Assembly (NCBI GenBank): GCA_016185015.1
Contig: JACPOI010000015.1
Location: forward strand, 124,001 to 188,000
From: Burkholderiales bacterium
GTDB taxonomy: Bacteria > Pseudomonadota > Gammaproteobacteria > Burkholderiales > Burkholderiaceae_C
DNA: 64,000 nucleotides
Direction of reading: 5' to 3'
Position numbers and translations under genes: made by a program. The notes beneath the pieces were generated by a model. That model did no database searches. It was not told the DNA's origin and was given only the letters and a program-made list of their open reading frames with translations. Below are positions 31,460 to 40,936 of this stretch, one piece after another (the stretch's first letter is position 1; each line of letters starts with the position of its first letter).

Positions 31460-32356
31460 ATGATGAACCGCGATCTGGAAACCGAATTCAAGGCCCTGCT
31501 GCCGGGCCAGAGCACCGAGCTGGGCGCTACGCGCCGCACCGCGCTCAAGACCGCGCTGGGCGTGGGCTTTGCCGCCTCGGCCCTGCCCATCATGGCGCAG
31601 ACCGTCATCAAGACACCCACCGACGGTCTGACCGCGGGTGAGGTCAGCATCGACGTCAAGGGCTTCAAGATGCCCGCCTACCGCGCCATGCCTGCCGGTG
31701 GCAAGAACCTGCCCGTGGTGCTGGTGCTGTCCGAGATCTTCGGCGTGCACGAGCACATCGCCGACGTGGCCAACCGCTTCGCGCGCGCCGGTTACCTGGC
31801 CATCGCCCCCGAGCTGTTCGTGCGCCAGGGCGATGCGCAGAGTTATGGCGAGATGGCCAAGCTGATTGCCGAGGTGATCTCCAAGGTGCCCGACGCGCAG
31901 GTCATGGCCGACCTGGACGCCACCGTGGCCTGGGCCGGCGCCAATGGCGGCGACCTGGCCCGTGTGGGGGTCACCGGTTTTTGCTGGGGCGGTCGCCAGA
32001 CCTGGCTCTACACCGCGCACAACAAGTCCATCAAGGCCGGCGTGGCCTGGTACGGCCGCATCGTGGGCGCCCAGAACGAGCTCACGCCGAAGAACCCGAT
32101 CGACATCGCCGGCCAGCTGAACGGCCCGGTGCTGGGCCTGTATGGCGAGGCCGACACCGGCATCCCGCTGGACGGCGTGGAGAAGATGAAGGCCGCACTG
32201 GCCGCCGGCAACGCCCAGTCCAAGGCCTCGCAGTTCGTGGTCTACAAGGACGCACCGCATGCCTTCCATGCCGACTACCGCCCCAGCTACCGCAAGGAAG
32301 CGGCCGAGGACGGCTGGAAGCGCTGCCTGGCGTGGTTCAAGGCCAACGGGGTGTAA
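31460..32356 (+). CDS. Dienelactone hydrolase family protein
   Basis: VVLVLSEIFGVHEHIADVANRFARAGYLAIAPELF; GVTGFCWGGRQ; Tat-like N-terminus TRRTALKTALGVGFAASALP. Confidence 0.9.
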   Translation: MMNRDLETEFKALLPGQSTELGATRRTALKTALGVGFAASALPIMAQTVIKTPTDGLTAGEVSIDVKGFKMPAYRAMPAGGKNLPVVLVLSEIFGVHEHIADVANRFARAGYLAIAPELFVRQGDAQSYGEMAKLIAEVISKVPDAQVMADLDATVAWAGANGGDLARVGVTGFCWGGRQTWLYTAHNKSIKAGVAWYGRIVGAQNELTPKNPIDIAGQLNGPVLGLYGEADTGIPLDGVEKMKAALAAGNAQSKASQFVVYKDAPHAFHADYRPSYRKEAAEDGWKRCLAWFKANGV

Positions 32357-32376
32357 AAGCCCGCTGCTTCGGAAGC

Positions 32377-32399
32377 AAGCCGCCTGCGGGCGGCTTTTT
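32377..32399 (+). terminator. Intrinsic terminator
   Basis: AAGCCGCC-TGCG-GGCGGCTTTTT downstream of the dienelactone hydrolase gene. Confidence 0.8.
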
Positions 32400-32446
32400 C
32401 ATGGGCTGGAGCGGCGCCTCTTGACACGTCTGAGAGAATCGAGGGC

Positions 32447-33268
32447 ATGACCCTGATTGCGATCCTCCTCGGCACGCTGGCGGCCGGCATCGGCAGCGTC
32501 TGGCTGGCCGCGGCCCTGAGCTTCGGCGTGCTGGCGCGTTACACACAGCACATGCTCAGCCTGGCGGCCGGCGCCCTCTTGGGCACGGCCTTTCTCCACC
32601 TGCTGCCCGAGGCCTTCGAGAGCGGCGTCGATGCGCAGGCGCTGTTCCTGACGCTGCTGGTGGGGGTGGTCTTCTTTTTCCTGCTCGACAAGGCCGAGCT
32701 TTGGCACCACGGCCACGAGCACCATCATGACGATGCCGGGCACGACCACGACGATGAGCACGACCATGGGCACGATCACGCGCACCATCATGGCCACGGG
32801 CATGCGCCCGAGCGCATGGCCGGCGGCTGGAGCGTGCTGGCCGGCGACAGCGTGCACTGCTTCGGCGACGGCATCCTGATCGCGTCGGCCTTCATGGCCG
32901 ACCTGCGCCTGGGCGTGATCGCCGCGCTGGCCGTGCTGGCGCACGAGGTACCGCACCATATGGGCGACCTCATGGTGCTGCGCCTGAGCAGCGGCACGCG
33001 CAAGGCGGCCCTGCTCAAGGTCACGCTGGCCGGCGCCATCACGGCCCTGGGCGGCCTGGTGGGTTACTGGCTGGTGGACCTGCTGCACGACTACCTGACC
33101 TATTTCCTGGTCGTGGCCGCCAGCAGCTTCATCTACGTGGCCCTGGCCGACCTGATCCCCCAGTTGCAAAAGCGCCTGAGCCTGGCCGAGACCCTGGCGC
33201 AGATCGCCTGGCTGCTGGCGGGCATCGGTCTGGTCACCGTGGCCAGCATCCTCGCTCACACCCATTGA
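32447..33268 (+). CDS. ZIP-family metal transporter with His-rich loop
   Basis: LWHHGHEHHHDDAGHDHDDEHDHGHDHAHHHGHGHAPER; HCFGDGILIASAF; HEVPHHMGD. Confidence 0.92.
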   Translation: MTLIAILLGTLAAGIGSVWLAAALSFGVLARYTQHMLSLAAGALLGTAFLHLLPEAFESGVDAQALFLTLLVGVVFFFLLDKAELWHHGHEHHHDDAGHDHDDEHDHGHDHAHHHGHGHAPERMAGGWSVLAGDSVHCFGDGILIASAFMADLRLGVIAALAVLAHEVPHHMGDLMVLRLSSGTRKAALLKVTLAGAITALGGLVGYWLVDLLHDYLTYFLVVAASSFIYVALADLIPQLQKRLSLAETLAQIAWLLAGIGLVTVASILAHTH

Positions 33269-33276
33269 GGTTCCCC

Positions 33277-33843
33277 GTGTTCAAGTTCAAGATGAACGAG
33301 CGTTCGCTCTTCGCCGTGCTGCTGCGCTCGCCCTGGTGGATCAGCCTGCTGATCTCCGTGCTGATGTCGGTGGTCGCCTTTGCCCTGCTGCCGCGCGAGT
33401 TTGCGGTGGTCGTGATGCTGGGCACCTTCCCCTTTGTGGTGGTGGCCGCCGTGGCGGCCTGGCGCCAGTGGCGCGCCCCCAGTGCGGCCCGGCTGGACGA
33501 GGCGCTGGCACGTGCCGCGGCCATGAACTGGCGCGATTTCTCGGCTTGGGTGGCGCAGGCCTATACACAGCAGGGCTACAGCGTCACCCGCCTGGAGGGC
33601 GAGTCCGCCGATTTCCGCATCGAGCGCCAGGGCCAGGCCAGCCTGGTGAGTTGCCGGCGCTGGAAGGCCGCCAGCCAGGGCGTGGAGGCGCTGCGCCTGC
33701 TGCAGTCGGCCTGCGACAAGCAGGGCGCACGCGGCGTCTATCTGAGCCTGGGCCCAGTTTCGGAGGCGGGCGAACGCTACGCGAAAGAGCAGGGCCTGCA
33801 GCTGGTGGACGGGCGCACGCTGGCCCTGCTGCTGGTGAAGTAA
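33277..33843 (+). CDS. Membrane-anchored Mrr-like restriction-endonuclease-fold protein
   Basis: Two N-terminal TM segments; MNWRDFSAWVAQAYTQQGYSVTRLEGESADFRIERQGQASLVSCRRWKA resembles the Mrr_cat layout; GTG start inferred. Confidence 0.6.
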   Translation: MFKFKMNERSLFAVLLRSPWWISLLISVLMSVVAFALLPREFAVVVMLGTFPFVVVAAVAAWRQWRAPSAARLDEALARAAAMNWRDFSAWVAQAYTQQGYSVTRLEGESADFRIERQGQASLVSCRRWKAASQGVEALRLLQSACDKQGARGVYLSLGPVSEAGERYAKEQGLQLVDGRTLALLLVK

Positions 33844-33894
33844 AGAAATGCGGCCGGCCCTTGCAAGGCCCGCATCCCGACCCATCTGCCCCCG

Positions 33895-34206
33895 ATGAAC
33901 CTGGACAAGATGATCAAGCGACTCTTCGGATTCCTGCTGCGCCTCGTGCTGGCCCTCATGGGCCTGGTGTTCCTGCTCAGCCTGCTGGCGGCGGGCCTCC
34001 TGCTGCTGGTCTTCTGGGGCTTGCGCGCGCTGTGGGCCCGCCTCACGGGCCGGCCGGTGCAGCCCCTGGCGTTTGCCATCCTGCGCCGCGCGCAGTGGCA
34101 GCGTTTTTACCGCCCGGGAGCCGCGCAGACGGCGCGTGATGCCGATGTGATCGACGTCGAATCGCGCCAGGTCGACGGCCCGCCCTCCGACCGGCTGGGA
34201 CGCTGA
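33895..34206 (+). CDS. Hypothetical membrane protein
   Basis: 103 aa ORF with a strongly hydrophobic N-terminal third. Confidence 0.55.
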   Translation: MNLDKMIKRLFGFLLRLVLALMGLVFLLSLLAAGLLLLVFWGLRALWARLTGRPVQPLAFAILRRAQWQRFYRPGAAQTARDADVIDVESRQVDGPPSDRLGR

Positions 34207-34207
34207 A

Positions 34208-34624
34208 TCAGCCTTCCCAGGCCGGGTTCCAGACCACTTCCCACAGGTGCTGGTCCGGGTCCTGGAAGTAACCGGCATACCCACCCCAGAAGGTGACCTG
34301 CGCCGGCTTGACGATGACGGCCCCGGCGTGCGCTGCCTGCTTCATCACCGCATCCACCTCATCACGCGAGGCCACGTTGTGGCCCAGCGAGAGCCCGGTG
34401 GGGCAGGGCGGGGTGAGGGCCAGGCCGCTGTCGCGTGCCAGGCTGCTGCGCGGCCACAGCGCCAGCTTCAGGCCGTGCTGCAGGTCGATGAAGACCACGG
34501 CCCCGTGTTCGAACTCGGTGCCGATGATGCCTTCGGTGGCGAAGCCCAGGCCGTCGCGGTAGAAGCGCAGCGCGCGTTCCAGGTCCTCGACGGCCAGGGT
34601 GATGACGGTGATGCGCGGCTTCAT
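34208..34624 (-). CDS. VOC-family protein (glyoxalase-like)
   Basis: MKPRITVITLAVEDLERALRFYRDGLGFATEGI; GGYAGYFQDPDQHLWEVVWNP. Confidence 0.9.
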   Translation of the reverse strand: MKPRITVITLAVEDLERALRFYRDGLGFATEGIIGTEFEHGAVVFIDLQHGLKLALWPRSSLARDSGLALTPPCPTGLSLGHNVASRDEVDAVMKQAAHAGAVIVKPAQVTFWGGYAGYFQDPDQHLWEVVWNPAWEG

Positions 34625-34669
34625 GAAATCATCGTACACCCCCGAGCGGAGCAGCGTCTCGGGGGGAAC

Positions 34670-35929
34670 CTATAGCCAGCGGAATGCCAGCACCGCCACC
34701 AGGGTCGGCGGCAGGGCGGCCAGCAGCAGGCCCAGGGGGTGGATGGTGCTGTCTTCGAACTTGCCGCGCAGGATGGACACCCCGGCCGGGTTGGGCGCAT
34801 TGGCGATCACCGTCAAGCCGCCGCCGGTGACGGCGCCGGCCACCAGGGCCACCTTGAACTCGTCGCTCAGCCCCTGCACCAGCGAACCCAGGTAGGTCAG
34901 GGCCGCGTTGTCGGTGATGGCGGTGAGTGCCACGGCGCCGTAGAACACGGCCGTGGCGTCCATACGCATGAGCACCGGTTGCAGCCACCATTGCTGCAGG
35001 CCGCCCAGCACCACCAGGCCGGCCAGGAAGAAGGCCACCAGCAGCGCCTCGCGCAGGATCAGGCGGTCCTGGTGCCGTTCATAGGCGGCGGCGTAACCCA
35101 TGAAAAAGAGAAAGAGCCCCATGAAGACCGGCGGATAGTGCGCAAACAGCACGACCCCCAGCAGGAACGCCAGGTGCACGCCTACCACCGGCCAGGGCAC
35201 GGCGGGGCCGGCGTCGGCGTCGCTGCGGTCCATGTGGCCCAGCTCCCGGCGGAACAGCAGCGTGGCCACACCGGCATTGACCAGCACCGCGAGGGCCGCC
35301 TTCCAGCCGAAGGTCGTCATCATGAACCACAGATCCCAGTTCCAGGTGGCCGCCACCATCAGCACGGGCGGCGCGGCAAAGGGCGTGAGCGTGCCGCCGA
35401 TGGAGATGTTGACGAAGAGCACGCCCACCGTGGCGTACTGCAGGCGGCGCGAGACCGCCTGCGCGAACAGGGTGTCGCGCAGCATCAGTGCGGCCAGCGT
35501 CATGGCGGCCGGCTCGGTGATGAAGGAGCCCAGCAGCGGCACGAAGGCCAGCACCAGGAAGTACATCGCCATGCCGCGCGGCAGCGGCAGCAGGCGGGCC
35601 ACGGCACGCACCAGTGCCCCTGCGAACTGCAGGATGGCGCGTGTGCCGGCGATCACCATGATCACGAACACGAACATGGGTTCGGTGTAGTTGCGGGTGT
35701 CGAGGTAGGTGGTGGTTTCCTGCTTGCCACTGAGGGCGAACATGCAGACCACCAGCACCATGGCCCAGAAACCGAACACCACCTCCACCTCGCCCAGCAG
35801 GTGCCACAGGCCAGCATGGCGCGGCTGCGTGTGGGCCAGGTGCTCGAAGAACTTGGTCGAGAAGGTGTGCAGCACGGCCAGCGCAAACAGCACCGCGGCG
35901 ATGGTCTGGATCAGGGTCGGATCGCTCAT
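34670..35929 (-). CDS. Putative Na+/H+ antiporter-type membrane protein
   Basis: Multi-pass ORF, NYTEPMFVFVIMVIAGTRAILQFA ... ITEPAAMTLAALMLRDTLF ... SIGGTLTPFAAPPVLMVA. Confidence 0.8.
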   Translation of the reverse strand: MSDPTLIQTIAAVLFALAVLHTFSTKFFEHLAHTQPRHAGLWHLLGEVEVVFGFWAMVLVVCMFALSGKQETTTYLDTRNYTEPMFVFVIMVIAGTRAILQFAGALVRAVARLLPLPRGMAMYFLVLAFVPLLGSFITEPAAMTLAALMLRDTLFAQAVSRRLQYATVGVLFVNISIGGTLTPFAAPPVLMVAATWNWDLWFMMTTFGWKAALAVLVNAGVATLLFRRELGHMDRSDADAGPAVPWPVVGVHLAFLLGVVLFAHYPPVFMGLFLFFMGYAAAYERHQDRLILREALLVAFFLAGLVVLGGLQQWWLQPVLMRMDATAVFYGAVALTAITDNAALTYLGSLVQGLSDEFKVALVAGAVTGGGLTVIANAPNPAGVSILRGKFEDSTIHPLGLLLAALPPTLVAVLAFRWL

Positions 35930-36073
35930 GCCCCGACCTTAACCCGGCCAGCCGTCCCTGTGCCATTTCCCCATGCCCTTTCGGGAATACACGCCCCGGA
36001 CTTTCGGCCTTGTGCGTGCGCAGGGATCGGTCTTGCGGCTAAGCTCGATGCCAGCATTCCCACCGGTATTGTC

Positions 36074-36868
36074 ATGTCCTCACTTGTCCGTTTTTCCATG
36101 GCCGCCCTGCTGGCCGGCCTCAGTCCTTTCGTTGGTGCCCAGGGGTTCGAGGCCGTGCGCCTGGCGCCGCTGCCACCGGGCCAGGATGGCGGGCGCTTAG
36201 GTGCCTTCTTCATTGCCGGCACGGCCTACCGGGGCTCCGACGAGCGGCGCAACCTGCTGCTGCCTGCCATCGATTACCAGTGGAGTAACGGCTGGTTTGC
36301 CGGTGTGGGCAACGGCCTGGGTTACAACGCCTCCCCGTCGCCCGAGCTGCAGTACGGCCCGCGCCTGACGGTGGACCTGGGTCGTGATGAGGGGCGCTCC
36401 GAGGCCCTGCGCGGCATGGGCAGCATCGACACCCAGCCCGAACTGGGCGTGTTTTTCAATCGCCTGTGGGGGCCGCGACTGGCCTTCACGTCTTCGCTGC
36501 GCCAGGGCGCGGGCACGCAGCGCCGCGGCCTGGTGCTCGACCTGGGCACCAGCTATGGCGTGCCGCTGGGCATGCAGACGCGCCTGTCCCTCGGCCTGGG
36601 GGCGCACTGGGCCAATGCCGACTACATGCAGGACTACTTCGGGGTCACGCCGGCGCAGTCGGCCGCCAGCGGTTATGCCGTGGCCAGCCCAGGGGCGGGT
36701 TGGCGCAACGTGGGGATGAACGTCTCGCTGAGCCGGCGTCTGGACAAGGACACCTCGGTGTTTGCCGGGATCGCCTTCAACCAGCTGCTCGGTGATGCAC
36801 GCGAGAGCGTGCTGACCCGCAGGAGCGCCGCCCTGACGGGTGTGGTGGGGCTGGCCTACGCCTTCTGA
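36074..36868 (+). CDS. MipA/OmpV-family outer membrane protein
   Basis: Signal peptide; YRGSDERRNLLLPAIDYQWSNGWFAGVGNGLGYN; C-terminal GLAYAF. Confidence 0.85.
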   Translation: MSSLVRFSMAALLAGLSPFVGAQGFEAVRLAPLPPGQDGGRLGAFFIAGTAYRGSDERRNLLLPAIDYQWSNGWFAGVGNGLGYNASPSPELQYGPRLTVDLGRDEGRSEALRGMGSIDTQPELGVFFNRLWGPRLAFTSSLRQGAGTQRRGLVLDLGTSYGVPLGMQTRLSLGLGAHWANADYMQDYFGVTPAQSAASGYAVASPGAGWRNVGMNVSLSRRLDKDTSVFAGIAFNQLLGDARESVLTRRSAALTGVVGLAYAF

Positions 36869-36878
36869 GCGGCCCGGT

Positions 36879-37736
36879 TCAGCCCCGCGCCACGGGGCGG
36901 TCGGGGCTGGCGCACCACTCGCTCCAGCTGCCGGCGTAAAGCGCGCCACGGCCCAGGCCGGCGATCTCCATGGCCAGCAGATTGGGCAGGGCGCTCACGC
37001 CGCTGCCGCAGTGGTGCACCACGCTCTGCGGGCGGCGGTCGCCGAGCAGGGCCTGGAACTCGGCCTTGAGTTGTTCAGCCGACTTGAACTTGCCGTCCGG
37101 CCCCAGGTTGTCGCCGAAGGGGCGGTTGAGCGCACCGGGGATGTGGCCGGCCACCGGGTCCAGCGGCTCGACCTCGCCACGAAAGCGTGCCGGCGCGCGC
37201 GCGTCGATCAGTGTCTGGTCGGGCAGTTCCAGGTGCTTGAGCACGTCTTCGGTCGTGGCCAGCTGGGCGCGCGGCGCGCCGGCCTTGAAGGCCGAGGGCA
37301 CGCGCGGCAGGTCGGGGCCGGTGGCCACCGGCCCGTTGACGGCCTCCCAGGCCTGCAGCCCGCCGTCGAGCACGGCCACGTTCTCGTGGCCCACCCACTT
37401 GAGCATCCACCACAGGCGCCCGCAGTAGTTGGCACCCTGGCGGTCATAGACCACGGCCTGCATGTCGCTCTGGAACCCCACGCTGGCCAGCCAGGCGGCA
37501 AACACCTCGGGCTTGGGCAAGGGGTGGCGCCCGCCGTTGACAGCCTGGGACTGGTCCTTGGCGCTGAGATGGCGGTCGACGTTGGCGCGCACCGCGCCGG
37601 CGATGCGCACGCGCTCGTACTGCGCGTCGCCTTCGGCGGGTTTCATGAGCTCGAAGCTGCAGTCGAAGACCATCAAGGGTTTGTGGTCGTGCACCAGGTG
37701 CTTGAGCTGCTCGGCGCTGATGAGGGTCGTGTACAT
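36879..37736 (-). CDS. sseA: Sulfurtransferase (thiosulfate/3-mercaptopyruvate, rhodanese family)
   Basis: Tandem rhodanese domains; active-site-like VVHHCGSGVSAL; VYDRQGANYCGRLWWML. Confidence 0.88.
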   Translation of the reverse strand: MYTTLISAEQLKHLVHDHKPLMVFDCSFELMKPAEGDAQYERVRIAGAVRANVDRHLSAKDQSQAVNGGRHPLPKPEVFAAWLASVGFQSDMQAVVYDRQGANYCGRLWWMLKWVGHENVAVLDGGLQAWEAVNGPVATGPDLPRVPSAFKAGAPRAQLATTEDVLKHLELPDQTLIDARAPARFRGEVEPLDPVAGHIPGALNRPFGDNLGPDGKFKSAEQLKAEFQALLGDRRPQSVVHHCGSGVSALPNLLAMEIAGLGRGALYAGSWSEWCASPDRPVARG

Positions 37737-37800
37737 GGCGAATCCTTGGTCGAGTTCAAATATTAGTCTGTATTGCGAACAGCCCTCGGGCACAAAAACC

Positions 37801-37900
37801 TGACTCAGGGCACCCGTGGAACCGGCTTTGCCGGGCCGCTGGGTGCGCCCCCTTGAGGGGGGATGCGAGCCACACGCAGTGGGCGAGAGTCGGGGGGATT
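37801..37900. repeat. Short intergenic hairpin-bearing repeat, copy A
   Basis: Shares CAGGGC...CCCCCTT..GGGGGG...CACACGCAGTGG with copy B at 40937-41016; internal hairpins CCGGCTTTGCCGG and CCCCCTTGAGGGGG. Confidence 0.55.
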
Positions 37901-38786
37901 AATGCTCTTCGGCAGGAGTGTTGGGGATCGCGCGTTCGCGCAGGAAGGTGGCGGCCACGCCGCTGCCGACGATGAGCGTGATGCCCAGCCAGCCGTAAAG
38001 CGGGATCTGGTCGCCGAAGAGCACCAGACTGTAGAGCGAAGCGAAGACGATGCCCGAATACTGCAGGCTGGCCACCACCAGGGTATGGCCGCGGCTGTAG
38101 GCGCGTGTCATGCACCACTGGCCCAGCGAGGCCAGCACGCCGATGGGCAGCAGCCAGACCGCGGCCTGCCAGTGGATCTGCTCGGGTGGGGTGAAGCCGG
38201 TGAACAGGATGCCCACCAGGCCGGTGACCGCGGTGCCGACGGCGAAGTAGAAGACCGTGCGGCCCTCGGGCTCACCCGCGCGGGCCAGGGCGGTGACCTG
38301 CAGATAGGCGAGTGAGGCACTCATGCCCGAGAGCAGGCCGATCAGGCCAGCGAAGAGCTGGTTCTGGTCGATGGTGGGGCGCAGCGTGAGCACCACGCCG
38401 GCAAAGCCCAGCAGCACGGTGGCCAGCAGCGGCCCCTGGCGCTCGGTCTTGCCATAGAGGATGGCGCCGCCCACGATGAAGGCCGAGACCCAGATGCCAC
38501 TCATGTAGTTCAGCGTCATGGCCGTGGCCAGCGGCAGCCAGGCGATGGCATAGAACCAGGCCGTCAGCGAGGCCCCACCGATGATGCTGCGCCAGGCGTG
38601 CATATAGGGCACGGGGGTCTTGAGCCCGATGCCGCGGCCGCGCAGGATCAGGGCCAGGAAGGCGATGCTGATGAGGCCGCGGTAGAAGACCAGCTCGAAG
38701 GTACTGAAAGACGCCGAGGCGTACTTCACCGCCACGCCCATGGTGGCGAAGAAGAAGGCGCCTAGGACCATCCAGAGGGCTTGCAT
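37899..38786 (-). CDS. DMT/EamA-family transporter
   Basis: ALWMVLGAFFFATMGVAVKYASASFSTFELVFYRGLISIAFLALI, multi-TM. Confidence 0.9.
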   Translation of the reverse strand: MQALWMVLGAFFFATMGVAVKYASASFSTFELVFYRGLISIAFLALILRGRGIGLKTPVPYMHAWRSIIGGASLTAWFYAIAWLPLATAMTLNYMSGIWVSAFIVGGAILYGKTERQGPLLATVLLGFAGVVLTLRPTIDQNQLFAGLIGLLSGMSASLAYLQVTALARAGEPEGRTVFYFAVGTAVTGLVGILFTGFTPPEQIHWQAAVWLLPIGVLASLGQWCMTRAYSRGHTLVVASLQYSGIVFASLYSLVLFGDQIPLYGWLGITLIVGSGVAATFLRERAIPNTPAEEH

Positions 38787-38809
38787 TTACTGATTTCCTC
38801 TTATGTTTT

Positions 38810-39282
38810 CTCTGTCTCTGGCGAGGCGTTTAACAACCCCCCAATCATCCCCCCGCCCTTCTTTGCCCCCCGCCGGGGGCAAAGAAGGGAGCCTGGATTT
38901 TGCTTCTGGTGTTTTGGAAAGGCTTCTACGGCACGGACCGACGCCACCGCTTCCGGTCAGCCTAGATTGCTGGCCTGCGGTCGTAGTAAATGGTGCAGCT
39001 TTGTTATGCCAACGACGGCCGCCGCTGTGCGGTCGGCCGTGGGCGAGACATGTTTCGTTGCTGGCCGGCGCAGCCGCCAGCGTTGGCGTACCAAGGCCGA
39101 GCCGTCGACTACGACCGTTGGCTCGCCAGTCGAGGCCAGCGAGGATGACCGCGACCTCTCGCGTCCTAGAAGCGTAGCCGGCGCGAAGTAACCAAATCCA
39201 GGCCCCCCTCTCTACCCCGGCGGGGGTAGAGAGGGGCGGGGGGATGAGAGGGGGGAAAGAAAACGCCCCGTCAGGGAAAGAG
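38810..39282. repeat. ~470-bp imperfect fold-back element (long inverted repeat) with nested terminal hairpins
   Basis: Terminal 49 nt arms align ungapped with 38/49 matches by hand; hairpins at 38856-38889 and 39205-39236; symmetry continues inward to a near-palindrome around 39046-39050. Confidence 0.8.
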
Positions 39283-39321
39283 ACCACGTGAATAAAGGTC
39301 AGTGACGAGGGGCTCGAAAAA

Positions 39322-40443
39322 TCACAAGGCCATCTGCTTCCGATACCACTCATGAAAATGCTGCATGCCATCCTCCATGGGGCTCTGGTACGGACCGACT
39401 TCGTTGTCGCCGCGCTCGAACAGGGCCCGACGCCCCGCGTCCATGCGCTCGCCGATCTCGTCGTCCTCGATGCAGGTTTCCATGTAGGCGGCCTGCTGGG
39501 CTGCGACGAACTCGCGCTCAAAAGCGGTGATCTCTTCGGGGTAGTAGAACTCCACCATGTTGAGCGTCTTGCCGGGGCTGACGGGGTGCAGGGTGGAGAC
39601 GGTCAGCACGTGCGGGTACCACTCGACCATGATGTGCGGGTAGTAGGTCAGCCAGATCGCGCCGCGCTCGGGCAGCTGGCCGTTGCGGTATTTCAGCAGG
39701 GCGTCGTGCCAGCGCTGGTAGACCAGCGAGCCCGGGCGCTGGAAGGCGCTGGACACGCCCACGGTCTGTACCGAGTAGTTGTCCTTGAACTCCCAGTTCA
39801 GGTCCTCGCAGGTCACGAAGTGGCCCAGGCCCGGGTGGAAGGGGCCGACGTGGTAGTCCTCCAGATAGACCTCGATGAAGGTCTTCCAGTTGTAGTTGCA
39901 CTCGTGCAGCTCCACGCGGTCCAGCGTGAAGCCGGTGAAGTCGAGTTGCGCGCGCGGGCCCATGCCGGCCAGGTCGGCGGCGATGTCGCGGCCATTGTCT
40001 TCAAAGAGCAGGCCGTTCCACTCCTGCAGCTTGTAGTTGTTCAGGTTCAGGCAGGGGTCGTGCGCAAAGTGCGGCGCGCCGATCAGCTGACCCTCGGGCG
40101 AATAGGTCCATCGATGGATGGGGCAGACGATGTTGCCGCCGGCGCTGCCGGGAGCGGTGGCCTGGAGCGAGCCGCGGCCCTTGAGCATGACGGCCTGGCG
40201 GTGGCGGCAGACGTTGGAGACCAGCGACACCCCTTCGGGCGTGCGCACCAGGGCCCGCCCTTCCTTTTCCTGGGGGAGGGCGTAGTAGTCGCCGACTTCG
40301 GGGACGCTCGCGGCATGGCCTACATAACGCGGCCCGCGCCCGAAAATGAGTGCCATCTCGCGCTGGAACAGCGCTTCGTCGAAGTAGCTTGAAACTGGTA
40401 GTTGGCTGTGCGCCTGCTGCAGTTGAAGACTTAAATCAGACAT
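39322..40443 (-). CDS. Rieske-type aromatic ring-hydroxylating oxygenase alpha subunit
   Basis: Rieske ligands VCRHRQ and CPIHRWTY; mononuclear Fe motif EDYHVGPFHPGLGHF. Confidence 0.92.
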   Translation of the reverse strand: MSDLSLQLQQAHSQLPVSSYFDEALFQREMALIFGRGPRYVGHAASVPEVGDYYALPQEKEGRALVRTPEGVSLVSNVCRHRQAVMLKGRGSLQATAPGSAGGNIVCPIHRWTYSPEGQLIGAPHFAHDPCLNLNNYKLQEWNGLLFEDNGRDIAADLAGMGPRAQLDFTGFTLDRVELHECNYNWKTFIEVYLEDYHVGPFHPGLGHFVTCEDLNWEFKDNYSVQTVGVSSAFQRPGSLVYQRWHDALLKYRNGQLPERGAIWLTYYPHIMVEWYPHVLTVSTLHPVSPGKTLNMVEFYYPEEITAFEREFVAAQQAAYMETCIEDDEIGERMDAGRRALFERGDNEVGPYQSPMEDGMQHFHEWYRKQMAL

Positions 40444-40684
40444 GGGTGACCTGACCTAAAGACTCCCCACAGGGAGGTACGCCCCGAGGCGTGACAAAGG
40501 AAAAAAGGCGTTGCCAGTACGGCAGGCCAGGAGAGCCAAGGATTGTACCCCGGGGGGCGCCAGGTACCGGCTGCTGCGAGCTATTTTGCGTTCCGTCACC
40601 GAATTTCATGGGCCTGTGGCGGTGTTGGCCCGGCCCCGAGGCGGCACACGGCCTAAAATGCTGCGTTTACACCGTCCTGTTTCC

Positions 40685-40927
40685 ATGGCCAAGGCTTCCA
40701 CATCCACGTCCGCATCCGGCACCCCCGTCAGCTACGAGGCGGCCCTGCAGGAACTTGAACAGCTGGTCAGCCGGCTGGAGTCCGGCGAACTGCCGCTGGA
40801 GCAGCTGCTCACGGGCTACCAGCGCGGCGCCGAGCTGCTCAAGTTCTGCCGCGACAAGCTGGAAGCCGTCGAAGGCCAGATCAAGGTGCTGGACGAAGGC
40901 ACCCTCAAGACATGGACACCCGAGTGA
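40685..40927 (+). CDS. xseB: Exodeoxyribonuclease VII small subunit
   Basis: [55 protein letters not shown]. Confidence 0.95.
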   Translation: MAKASTSTSASGTPVSYEAALQELEQLVSRLESGELPLEQLLTGYQRGAELLKFCRDKLEAVEGQIKVLDEGTLKTWTPE

Positions 40928-40936
40928 AAGTAATGA

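Noticed and set aside
34739-36868. 709 aa plus-strand ORF spanning the antiporter antisense and MipA
   Set aside because: Only the part from 36074 (MipA/OmpV) is supported; the upstream part is antisense to the antiporter.
38787-39521. ORFs on both strands across the fold-back element (244 aa minus, 124 aa plus)
   Set aside because: Low-complexity translations (e.g. SLPPAGGKEG) produced by the inverted-repeat DNA; no domain signature, so treated as spurious.
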